Of a DNA stretch of 38,559 bases, positions 8,334-14,566 are shown piece after piece. The number at the start of each line of letters is the position of its first letter. The stretch's first letter is position 1. Source of the stretch: Oscillospiraceae bacterium (GTDB lineage Bacteria > Bacillota > Clostridia > Oscillospirales > Oscillospiraceae). The DNA is taken from the NCBI GenBank assembly GCA_017398685.1, contig JAFQFH010000042.1, forward strand, positions 1 to 38,559. The letters run 5' to 3'. The position numbers and the translations under genes are program-made. The notes under the pieces were generated by a model. The model was not told the DNA's origin. It saw only the letters and a program-made list of their open reading frames with translations, and did not search any database.

Positions 8334-8362
8334 TTGCATTCGCTAAAGAGCTATGCTATAAT
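8334..8362 (+). promoter_or_regulatory. Sigma-A promoter of the glycine riboswitch transcript
   Basis: TTGCAT and TATAAT are exactly 17 nt apart, about 55 nt before the aptamer. Confidence 0.7.
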
Positions 8363-8415
8363 TCAGCCACAACAAAATAATCCGTTGAAGCTTTGCAGAA
8401 TTCATTTGAAGACTG

Positions 8416-8502
8416 CTGGTGGAGGAAACTCTGGAGAATCTCAATTTTGAGTGCCGAAGGTGCAAGGTCATGTGACCGAATCTCTCAGGCCAAAGGACAG
8501 AG
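8416..8502 (+). promoter_or_regulatory. Glycine riboswitch, single aptamer
   Basis: Conserved glycine-aptamer blocks are present in order: CTCTGGAGA (P1 start), GTGCCGAAGGTGCAA, and TCTCAGGCCAAAGGACAGAG closing P1. Only one full aptamer is seen. The downstream segment 8503-8540 contains a CAGAC/GTCTG hairpin in place of a second aptamer, as in singlet switches with a 'ghost' partner. CTCTG (8429-8433) can pair with CAGAG (8498-8502) in P1 or, as part of an 8-bp block, with TCCAGAGT (8536-8543) at the terminator base. That suggests transcriptional OFF control by glycine. Confidence 0.92.
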
Positions 8503-8540
8503 CTGAAATTCAGACAATGTTATGTCTGTATTTCATCCAG

Positions 8541-8574
8541 AGTTGCTGTTTTGTCGGCAACTTTTTTATTTTTT
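8541..8574 (+). terminator. Riboswitch expression-platform terminator
   Basis: AGTTGC pairs with GCAACT across a 10-nt loop and is followed by a long T-rich tract. The ascending arm overlaps the block complementary to the aptamer's 5' P1 strand. Confidence 0.8.
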
Positions 8575-8589
8575 AGGAGGGTCAACCCA

Positions 8590-9969
8590 ATGTCATTGCT
8601 CAGCATCGTTCAGAAAATCAACATGTATCTTTCCGACTACATACTTATCATCCTTCTGATAGGTACAGGTCTTTATTTCACAATCAAGACCAAGTGCGTT
8701 CAGCTGCGTTGCTTCAAGGAAGGCTGGAACAGTGTTTTCAGCAACATCAAGCTTTTCGGCGGCGACAGCAAGAGCGGTCTCAGTTCCTTCCAGGCTCTGA
8801 CCACCGCGGTTGCAGCTCAGGTCGGTACCGGCAACATCATCGGTGCATCCGGTGCTATCCTTATCGGCGGCCCCGGCGCTATCTTCTGGATGTGGATAAT
8901 TGCCTTCTTTGGCATGGCAACCATATATGCTGAAGCAGTTCTGGCTCAGGAGACCAAGCAGGTCGATAAGGACGGCACTGTCCACGGCGGCCCTGTTTAC
9001 TACATCAAGCGCGCCTTCCCCAACGGCTTCGGTAATTTCCTGGCCGGCTTCTTCGGTATTGCCACTATTCTGGCTCTTGGCTTCATGGGCAGCATGGTCC
9101 AGTCCAACTCTATCGGCGAGACCGTCTCCAACGCCACCGGCGTTGCTCCCTGGGTCGTGGGTCTTGTGCTCACTGCAATCGCCGCTCTTATCTTCCTTGG
9201 CGGTATAAAGCGCATTGCCTCCGTCACCGAGAAGATAGTCCCCATCATGGCTGTTCTTTACATTGTGGGCGGTCTTATCCTCATTATCATCAACATCAAG
9301 AATCTCCCCGAAGCTATCGGCATGATCTTCAAGTACGCCTTCATGCCCAACGCCATCATCGGCGGCGGCATCGGCTACGCTCTCAAGACCGCTATCAGCC
9401 AGGGTGCAAAGCGCGGATTGTTCTCCAATGAGGCCGGTATGGGTTCTACTCCCCACGCCCACGCCCTTGCGGATGTGAAGAAGCCTCACGATCAGGGCGT
9501 TGTGGCCATGATCGGCCTCTTCTTCGACACCTTCGTTGTCCTCACCATGACTGCACTTATCGTCATCACCACTCTTTATGCCAATAACGGTCCTCTCTCC
9601 GCCACCGCAGCTGCCGGTGCAGCAGAAGGCATTTCCAAGTCCAACATGGTTCAGCTTGCCTTCTCCATGAGCTTCGGCGAAGCCATCGGCCCCATCTTTG
9701 TTGCAGTTTGCCTGTTCTTCTTTGCTTTCTCCACTGTTCTCAGCTGGAACTACTTCGGCAAGGTCAACGTGGAATATCTCTTCGGCAAGAAGGCCGTTCC
9801 CGTGTACTCTGTCATCGCTCTTGTGTTCATATTCCTTGGTTCCTGCCTGTCCAACGACCTTGTCTGGGAGCTGACTGATATGTTCAACCAGCTGATGGTT
9901 CTGCCCAACGCAATTGCTCTTATCGCCCTGTCCTCTCTGGTCATAGCAGCCTCCAAGAGCAGCAAGTAA
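8590..9969 (+). CDS. AGCS-family glycine/alanine:cation (Na+) symporter
   Basis: The 459-residue integral membrane protein should import small neutral amino acids with Na+. The AGCS pattern is clear: LSSFQALTTAVAAQVGTGNI, GGPGAIFWMWI, then KRGLFSNEAGMGSTPHAHA, with about 10-11 hydrophobic helices. The ATG at 8590 is chosen because AGGAGGG lies 9 nt upstream; the in-frame start at 8551 falls inside the terminator hairpin. The upstream glycine riboswitch makes glycine the most probable regulatory ligand and substrate. The gene is followed by a strong terminator and appears monocistronic. Codon use is strongly biased, consistent with high expression. Confidence 0.94.
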   Translation: MSLLSIVQKINMYLSDYILIILLIGTGLYFTIKTKCVQLRCFKEGWNSVFSNIKLFGGDSKSGLSSFQALTTAVAAQVGTGNIIGASGAILIGGPGAIFWMWIIAFFGMATIYAEAVLAQETKQVDKDGTVHGGPVYYIKRAFPNGFGNFLAGFFGIATILALGFMGSMVQSNSIGETVSNATGVAPWVVGLVLTAIAALIFLGGIKRIASVTEKIVPIMAVLYIVGGLILIIINIKNLPEAIGMIFKYAFMPNAIIGGGIGYALKTAISQGAKRGLFSNEAGMGSTPHAHALADVKKPHDQGVVAMIGLFFDTFVVLTMTALIVITTLYANNGPLSATAAAGAAEGISKSNMVQLAFSMSFGEAIGPIFVAVCLFFFAFSTVLSWNYFGKVNVEYLFGKKAVPVYSVIALVFIFLGSCLSNDLVWELTDMFNQLMVLPNAIALIALSSLVIAASKSSK

Positions 9970-9989
9970 ATCAATAGATATACAGATTC

Positions 9990-10020
9990 AGCCCCGGTGT
10001 ACAAAACACCGGGGCTATTT
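9990..10020 (+). terminator. Intrinsic terminator of the symporter gene
   Basis: AGCCCCGGTGT and ACACCGGGGCT form a perfect 11-bp stem with a 5-nt loop, followed by ATTT. Confidence 0.85.
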
Positions 10021-10081
10021 ACAATTATTTCACAGTTTTTTCAGGAAATACTAATTTTTTCGCGATATATTATACTCATAC

Positions 10082-10246
10082 AAAAGCTTACGGGATCATG
10101 TAAGCCTTGTACCGTATCCGGGCGGCAGTGATGCCCCGGAAATATCCGGGGATAAGCCTACGCTGTTGTCCCCATGATCAGGGTGCGGTGCAAAAATAAT
10201 ATATTACTTGAGCGCGGTCCAAAATGGCGGACGGCGCTCAAGACAA
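10082..10246 (+). ncRNA. Standalone structured noncoding RNA with predicted pseudoknot (raiA-type is a guess)
   Basis: This GC-rich segment lies in a 408-bp gap between convergent genes. Predicted elements are: hairpin A GCTTAC/GTAAGC (10086-10105) with GATCAT in its loop; an 11-bp stem 10109-10119/10181-10191; an inner stem 10121-10128/10163-10171; hairpin CCCCGG/CCGGGG (10134-10151); and a terminal hairpin of 9+4 bp (10207-10242). Loop GATCAT (10094-10099) is complementary to ATGATC (10174-10179) inside the internal loop, making a pseudoknot. Several pairs are G-U on this strand and would be A-C mismatches on the other, so the plus strand is the RNA. No open frame fits. I could not find a clear promoter; TATACT at 10071 is the best -10. 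It lacks signatures of RNase P, tmRNA, SRP RNA and known riboswitches. Confidence 0.6.
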
Positions 10247-10342
10247 TTTTAGGGACTTTTATATATACATAATATAATTAACTATAAAATAGTCTAAATA
10301 ATCTAGTTTAAATAATGCGATAAACAATAATATAGTTAACAT

Positions 10343-10380
10343 AAAAATACAAGGCCCGGAATACGGGTCTTGTATTTTTA
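10343..10380 (-). terminator. Terminator of the THEP1-sfsA-csoR operon, probably bidirectional
   Basis: AAAATACAAG and CTTGTATTTT flank a CCCG/CGGG inner stem with a short loop. A/T tracts on both sides allow termination in either direction. It overlaps the csoR stop codon. Confidence 0.85.
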
Positions 10381-10719
10381 TGACATGAACTTGTCTATGG
10401 CCTCATTCAGGGCCTGAATTTGCTCAGCTTCATTGCTGCCTGCGTCCGTGATGCAGTGCTCCAGATGGTCTTTCAGTATAACCTTAGCTGTACTGTTCAG
10501 GGCGGAGCGCACTGCTGCCAGCTGTACAAGGACCTCGGTGCAGTCCCTGCCGCCCTCCACCATACGCTTGACCGACTCCAGATGACCTATTGCCCGGGAG
10601 AGACGGTTTATGACTGCCTTGGTCTGAGTGTGGCTGTGGCTATGCTCATGACTGTGCATATGTTCGTGTTCTTCCTGTCCATGGGTATGAGGATGGAGCA
10701 TATCTTCGGTTTTATGCAT
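10378..10719 (-). CDS. CsoR/RcnR-family metal-sensing repressor with His-rich N-terminus
   Basis: The 113-residue all-helical protein (DUF156) carries the CsoR metal triad C60, H85, C89, with the same +25/+4 spacing as the Cu(I) sensor CsoR. The core reads INRLSRAIGHLESVKRMVEG, then RDCTEVLVQLAAVRSALN and KDHLEHC. Residues 2-30 contain ten or more His and several acidic residues, a tail that could buffer Ni, Zn or Cu. The ATG at 10719 has GGAGG 5 nt upstream; a TTG at 10740 is less likely. The gene begins 18 nt after the sfsA stop. No copper or nickel exporter is nearby, so the target and metal are open. Confidence 0.88.
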   Translation of the reverse strand: MHKTEDMLHPHTHGQEEHEHMHSHEHSHSHTQTKAVINRLSRAIGHLESVKRMVEGGRDCTEVLVQLAAVRSALNSTAKVILKDHLEHCITDAGSNEAEQIQALNEAIDKFMS

Positions 10720-10736
10720 ATTGTCCTCCGTAAAAA

Positions 10737-11417
10737 TCAAAGTATGTACGGGATGGGAGCGTCTATTTTCAGGCTGTCCTTTTCCGCAAGGCAGTCATAA
10801 ACAAGTATTTTCACTCCTGCCTTTTCTGCCTGGCGCAATGTCAGCCCGAAGTCCCTGTGAGTTTCCCAATTTGGTTCAAAGTATTTTATACCCTTCATTT
10901 GTACCACAAACACAGCATAGGCGTCAAATCCTTCTTCTGCGCAGGTGATAAGTCCTCTCAGGTGCTTCAGACCTCTTTCAGTGGGCGCATCGGGAAAACG
11001 TGCTATGTTGTCATCCTCCAGTGTTACGCCTTTTACTTCCGCGAATGCGGCTTTTCCGCCCATTTCAAAATAAAAATCAAATCTGGAGTCTGCGTGTGTG
11101 CACTCCGGCCTGATAATCTCCGGCACAGCTCCCAGCCCTCCGGCGCCCAGAAATTCTCCAAAAACCACATTTGGCGCGGCGGAGTCCATATTTATGAGCC
11201 TTTCGCCCTTGTATACGCTTATAAGGTCAAACTCCGTCTTTCTTTCGGGCTTTGCCGCCCTCTGCACAAGAACATTGGCCCCTGGTATAAGAAGCTCTCT
11301 GCACCGCCCGGTGTTTTTCACATGGGATATCTTTTCCTCGCCCTCGTGGAGAATATGGGCGATAAAGCGGTTAGGCCGGCGCAGGAACAGGGCAGGGGAG
11401 ATATTGTCATATTTCAT
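10737..11417 (-). CDS. sfsA: SfsA-family protein (sugar fermentation stimulation protein; putative nuclease)
   Basis: The 226-residue protein begins MKYDNISPALFLRRPNRFIA and contains HVKNTGRCRELLIPGA (the family's 'NTGrm.ELL.PG' block), DSRFDFYF and FAEVKGVTL. The last fits the conserved E-x-K of PD-(D/E)XK-like nuclease folds. SfsA was first described as affecting maltose metabolism and is now viewed as a nucleic-acid binding or nuclease protein; its role here is not established. The ATG at 11417 overlaps the upstream gene's TGA (ATGA), showing translational coupling. A start 7 codons further upstream is possible but would overlap more. Confidence 0.9.
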   Translation of the reverse strand: MKYDNISPALFLRRPNRFIAHILHEGEEKISHVKNTGRCRELLIPGANVLVQRAAKPERKTEFDLISVYKGERLINMDSAAPNVVFGEFLGAGGLGAVPEIIRPECTHADSRFDFYFEMGGKAAFAEVKGVTLEDDNIARFPDAPTERGLKHLRGLITCAEEGFDAYAVFVVQMKGIKYFEPNWETHRDFGLTLRQAEKAGVKILVYDCLAEKDSLKIDAPIPYIL

Positions 11418-11998
11418 AAGGCATATTCCCTGCACCATTGAGCCACGGTGTGGAGTGCTTTTTTATCATCCCAGCCGCGTACGTCAAGGATCTTGGTATC
11501 ACTGTCGCGCCTCAGTGCAGCCTCCAGCGCGTCTCTGTATGCACTGTAGCGTTCACCCAGACCAAGCCTCTTCTGAAGCTGTGCGGCGTTGGGTGCGCCC
11601 TTCAAAACACCGATGCAGGGTACATCGCAGTTGAGCACATCAAGCAATGCCTCACGAAACTGCGGAATAATAAGCTCGTATCCGCCAAATTCATCCAGCA
11701 TGATGAAAGGGTACATCTGAGCCTCTTCAAGAAGCCTCACGGCATCATTTCTGAAAATTTCATTATCACTGTGAGGAGGAGAGCAGCTGTAGTCCAGAAA
11801 ACGGCGGCCCTCAAAGCCTGCAATTCCGGCAGCTGCGGCGGCCGGGAAAAGGTCATAACCCAGAAGATTACCCTGTCCGTCGCGTATTCTTTCGGTGACG
11901 AAACCGCCTGCAAAGGCAATCCTGTCCCCCAGCGCATTTCTGATCATGGTCGTCTTGCCGCAGCCTGATAGCCCGGTGAGAAACAGATGTTTTTCCAT
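11414..11998 (-). CDS. THEP1-like nucleoside-triphosphatase (NTPase_1 family)
   Basis: The 194-residue P-loop protein opens MEKHLFLTGLSGCGKTT (Walker A 9-16) and then GGFVTERIRDGQGNLLGYDL, the typical THEP1 strand after the P-loop. Walker B is FIMLDEFGGYEL (98-109) with D102/E103. THEP1 enzymes hydrolyse NTPs or NDPs; the physiological substrate is unclear. The ATG at 11998 fits the domain start, and the longer frame upstream adds only an AT-rich tail. It is first in a three-gene operon with sfsA and csoR. Confidence 0.85.
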   Translation of the reverse strand: MEKHLFLTGLSGCGKTTMIRNALGDRIAFAGGFVTERIRDGQGNLLGYDLFPAAAAAGIAGFEGRRFLDYSCSPPHSDNEIFRNDAVRLLEEAQMYPFIMLDEFGGYELIIPQFREALLDVLNCDVPCIGVLKGAPNAAQLQKRLGLGERYSAYRDALEAALRRDSDTKILDVRGWDDKKALHTVAQWCREYAL

Positions 11999-12090
11999 TG
12001 GATTTTCACCGCCATTACCTGAAAATAGACAAAAAATTTTTAAAAAAGCCTGTATTATCAATGCTTTGCGGAAAATAATGCTTTTAAATT

Positions 12091-12118
12091 ATTATACACA
12101 TTAATAAATTTTTTGCAA
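12091..12118 (-). promoter_or_regulatory. Putative promoter of the THEP1-sfsA-csoR operon
   Basis: On the minus strand TTGCAA and TATAAT are 16 nt apart, leaving a leader of about 85 nt. Confidence 0.5.
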
Positions 12119-12194
12119 ATTGTTTTTGAAAAAGGAAAAGAGAGGCATAAAGTGATGAAAAATGCATATATTTACGTTAATTAAACGGTTTATG

Positions 12195-12223
12195 TTGAAT
12201 ATAATCTGATACTGTGCTATAAT
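12195..12223 (+). promoter_or_regulatory. Sigma-A promoter of the HU gene
   Basis: TTGAAT and TATAAT are exactly 17 nt apart. Transcription would start about 38 nt before the ATG. Confidence 0.7.
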
Positions 12224-12268
12224 GAGCACATCCTATGTCAGTTAAGTGAAATTGAAAGGAGTATTTTT

Positions 12269-12544
12269 ATGAAGAAACAGGATTTGGTTAAGAAGATTGC
12301 CGAGGAGGTCGGCCTTTCTCAGAAGCAGGCTGCCGCAGCTCTGGGCTGCGCTCTGGACTCTATCGTTGCTGCTGTTGCAGCCGGCGAGAAGGTGCAGTTT
12401 GTTGGCTTTGGCACTTTTGAGAGCAAAACCCGCGCTGCAAGAACCGGCCTCAACCCCCAGACCGGCGAGGCTATTCAGATCGCTGCTGCCACTGTCCCCG
12501 TATTCAAAGCAGGCAAAGAGTTCAAGGATGCCGTCAAGGGCTGA
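12269..12544 (+). CDS. hup: HU-family histone-like DNA-binding protein
   Basis: The 91-residue length is exactly typical of HU. The N-terminal helices MKKQDLVKKIAEEVGLSQKQ are followed by VQFVGFGTFESKTRAARTGL, NPQTGEAI (DNA-bending arm) and PVFKAGKEFKDAV. HU dimers bend and compact DNA non-specifically. AAGGAG precedes the ATG and a terminator follows. The arm region is poorer in Arg/Lys than usual (IQIAAATVP), but the conserved Pro is present. Monocistronic and, from its promoter and codon use, probably abundant. Confidence 0.95.
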   Translation: MKKQDLVKKIAEEVGLSQKQAAAALGCALDSIVAAVAAGEKVQFVGFGTFESKTRAARTGLNPQTGEAIQIAAATVPVFKAGKEFKDAVKG

Positions 12545-12576
12545 TTTGATCTGCTGATCCCTTATCTTCACAAATG

Positions 12577-12606
12577 ACCGGAGATGTATTTTACATCTCC
12601 GGTTTT
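12577..12606 (+). terminator. Intrinsic terminator of the HU gene
   Basis: ACCGGAGATGT pairs with ACATCTCCGGT around a short T-rich loop, followed by TTTT. Confidence 0.85.
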
Positions 12607-12642
12607 GTTAACTTGAATATACATAATAAGGTTTACATAAAT

Positions 12643-13347
12643 ATGAACAAAACTCTTGTTGAAAGACTTTTTGTGCTGGCCGATGCCAGATATGCCAGAT
12701 TCAGCGCCGGTCTTATCCCGGATGCAGAGCCTGAGCGTATTCTTGGTGTTTCAAGTCCCCGACTGCGTGCATTGGCAAAGGAAATGAGTGAAGAGGAAAA
12801 GGCTGTTTTTATAAATACTCTTCCGCATTACTATCATGAGGAGAACATGCTTCATGCCATTATAATCAATGGCATGAGGTCGCCTGAGCGTATATTTGAC
12901 GCTCTTGAGGCTTTTTTACCCTATGTGGATAACTGGGCTGTGTGTGATTGCCTGCGTCCTGTACGCCTGAAAAAATGCCCGCAGGAGCTTATATTGTTTA
13001 TCCGGCGCTGTATTCACTCAAGCCATGTATATACACTGCGTTTTGCGGTTGAAATGCTCATGACATATTTTTTGGACGAGCTTTTTCAACCTGAGTATCC
13101 GGCTCTGGTCGCCGGGATAAAAAGCGATGAATACTATGTCAATATGATGCTTGCCTGGTATTTTGCCACGGCTCTTGCAAAGCGCTGGAATGATGTAATA
13201 TGCTATATTGAGGAGTACCGGCTCTCAGCGTGGGTACATAACAAAACCATTCAGAAGGCCCGGGAGAGCTATCGTATCAGCCCGGAGCAAAAAGAGTATC
13301 TCAAAGGGCTCAGGATAGTTCGCGGCTCTATTGACAATCGTGGATGA
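12643..13347 (+). CDS. AlkD-like DNA alkylation repair protein
   Basis: The 234-residue helical-repeat protein resembles the AlkC/AlkD DNA glycosylase family, which excises N3- and N7-alkylated bases without base flipping. Marker segments are LGVSSPRLRALAKEM, YVDNWAVCDCL (W98, D102; the Asp matches the family's catalytic position), HVYTLRFAVEMLMTYFLDE and YVNMMLAWYFATALAKRW. The start at 12643 is chosen because the domain begins there; the SD (AAGG) is weak and far, and GTTTACATAA lies directly before the ATG. It could depend on read-through of the HU terminator. A perfect promoter for ridA overlaps its 3' end. Confidence 0.82.
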   Translation: MNKTLVERLFVLADARYARFSAGLIPDAEPERILGVSSPRLRALAKEMSEEEKAVFINTLPHYYHEENMLHAIIINGMRSPERIFDALEAFLPYVDNWAVCDCLRPVRLKKCPQELILFIRRCIHSSHVYTLRFAVEMLMTYFLDELFQPEYPALVAGIKSDEYYVNMMLAWYFATALAKRWNDVICYIEEYRLSAWVHNKTIQKARESYRISPEQKEYLKGLRIVRGSIDNRG

Positions 13348-13359
13348 GGGGAATATAAT
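13331..13359 (+). promoter_or_regulatory. Full-consensus sigma-A promoter of ridA
   Basis: TTGACA and TATAAT are exactly 17 nt apart, straddling the alkD-like stop codon at 13345-13347. Confidence 0.75.
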
Positions 13360-13391
13360 TTTCACAAAATTTCAGATAGGAGAAGCTTACC

Positions 13392-13763
13392 ATGAAAACC
13401 GTTTCCACAGATAAAGCTCCCGCCGCTATCGGCCCTTATTCTCAGGCACAGATAGTGGGCAGCCTTGTGTATACCTCCGGCCAGATTCCTGTTGACCCCG
13501 CTACCGGCCTTATTGCTGAAGGCGTGGAGGCTCAGGCTGAGCAGGTGTTCAAAAACATTGCAAATCTTCTGGAGAGTGCAGGAAGCAGCATTTCCAAAGT
13601 GGTCAAGACCACAGTTTTCATCAAGAATATGGACGATTTTGCCGCTATAAACGCAGTATACGGCAAATATTTTACCCAGCCCTATCCCGCACGCTCATGT
13701 GTTGAGGTTGCCAGACTTCCCAAAGACGTGCTTATTGAGTGCGAGGCTATTGCCGAGCTTTAA
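13392..13763 (+). CDS. ridA: RidA (YjgF/YER057c) enamine/imine deaminase
   Basis: RidA hydrolyses reactive 2-aminoacrylate and related enamines released by PLP enzymes such as threonine and serine dehydratases. The 123-residue protein has GPYSQAQIVGSLVYTSGQIP, NIANLLESAGSS, VVKTTVFIKNMDDFAAIN and PARSCVEVARLPKDVLIECEAIA. Catalytic R101 and E116 match R105 and E120 of the E. coli enzyme. AGGAG lies about 10 nt before the ATG. The gene has its own near-perfect promoter and a strong terminator. The call is firm. Confidence 0.96.
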   Translation: MKTVSTDKAPAAIGPYSQAQIVGSLVYTSGQIPVDPATGLIAEGVEAQAEQVFKNIANLLESAGSSISKVVKTTVFIKNMDDFAAINAVYGKYFTQPYPARSCVEVARLPKDVLIECEAIAEL

Positions 13764-13775
13764 AGCCGGATAAGC

Positions 13776-13812
13776 AGACGCGGGAAACTGTTTTCCCGCG
13801 TCTATTTTATTT
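13776..13812 (+). terminator. Intrinsic terminator of ridA
   Basis: AGACGCGGGAAA pairs with TTTCCCGCGTCT across a short loop, followed by a T-rich tract. Confidence 0.9.
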
Positions 13813-13826
13813 TTGGAGAGACAGAT

Positions 13827-14537
13827 ATGATAGCAACTATAGTAAACTGTATAGCCATAATCGCCGGCGGCCTTATAGGCAGCGTTTTCGGCAATAAGAT
13901 CAGCCAGAAGTACACGGACAATATTATGACCGTCATGGCCCTTATCACCTTCATCATCGGTATTCAGGGCGCGGTCGGCACCAGCAACGTGCTCATAGTG
14001 GTCATCTGCATTGTTCTCGGCACGGTCGTGGGAACAATGCTGAAGCTGGATGACAGGATAAATAACTCCGGCGAAGTGCTTAAAAACAAGCTTTCCGGCA
14101 GCAAGCTGGTGAGAGGGCGCTTCGGGGATGCCTTTGTCACGTCCACGCTTTTGTTCTGTGTGGGCACGATGGCGATCCTTGGCTCTATAAAGGCCGGTCT
14201 AAATAAGGAGTACGGTATACTCTTCACCAAGAGCATTATGGACTTTACAAGCGCCATTGCCTTTTCTGCCGCGCTTGGCCCCGGTGTGATTTTTTCCTTT
14301 ATTCCGACTCTCATCTTTCAGGGCGCCATCACCCTGCTTGCAGGCGTGGCAGAACCTTTCCTCACCGCCGAGGTCATAACTGAGATGTCTGCCGTAGGCG
14401 GCCCCATATTCATGGGAATGTCCATAAATCTGTTGGGTCTGCGGGAAGAGCGCGTGAAGGTAGGGGACATGCTGCCCGCCATCTTCATGCCCATAGTCTA
14501 TTTCCCCGTGGCTGCATTCATTACATCTATACTGTGA
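13827..14537 (+). CDS. DUF554-family integral membrane protein
   Basis: The 236-residue protein has about six to seven hydrophobic helices and the DUF554 pattern: a short N-terminal helix with GGLIGSVFGNKI, then VLGTVVGTMLKLDDRIN, FGDAFVTSTLLFCVGTMAILGSI, IMDFTSAIAFSAALGPGV and GGPIFMGMSINLLGL. Function in this family is not established; it may be a transporter or channel. GGAGAG precedes the ATG. Only 15-20 nt separate it from the ridA terminator and I see no promoter of its own, so it probably depends on read-through. Confidence 0.85.
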   Translation: MIATIVNCIAIIAGGLIGSVFGNKISQKYTDNIMTVMALITFIIGIQGAVGTSNVLIVVICIVLGTVVGTMLKLDDRINNSGEVLKNKLSGSKLVRGRFGDAFVTSTLLFCVGTMAILGSIKAGLNKEYGILFTKSIMDFTSAIAFSAALGPGVIFSFIPTLIFQGAITLLAGVAEPFLTAEVITEMSAVGGPIFMGMSINLLGLREERVKVGDMLPAIFMPIVYFPVAAFITSIL

Positions 14538-14566
14538 AAAAAAGACCGGTTATCCGGTCTTTTTTT
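14537..14566. terminator. Bidirectional terminator between convergent genes
   Basis: A7-GACCGG and CCGGTC-T7 form a perfect stem with loop TTAT. It serves the DUF554 gene (plus) and the ATPase gene (minus), overlapping both stops. Confidence 0.92.

Noticed and set aside
10082-10246. 6S RNA or pistol-type ribozyme
   Set aside because: The pairing gives a pseudoknotted fold and not the long rod with central bubble of 6S RNA. In pistol ribozymes the loop partner lies on the 5' side of the P2-P3 junction, here it is on the 3' side.
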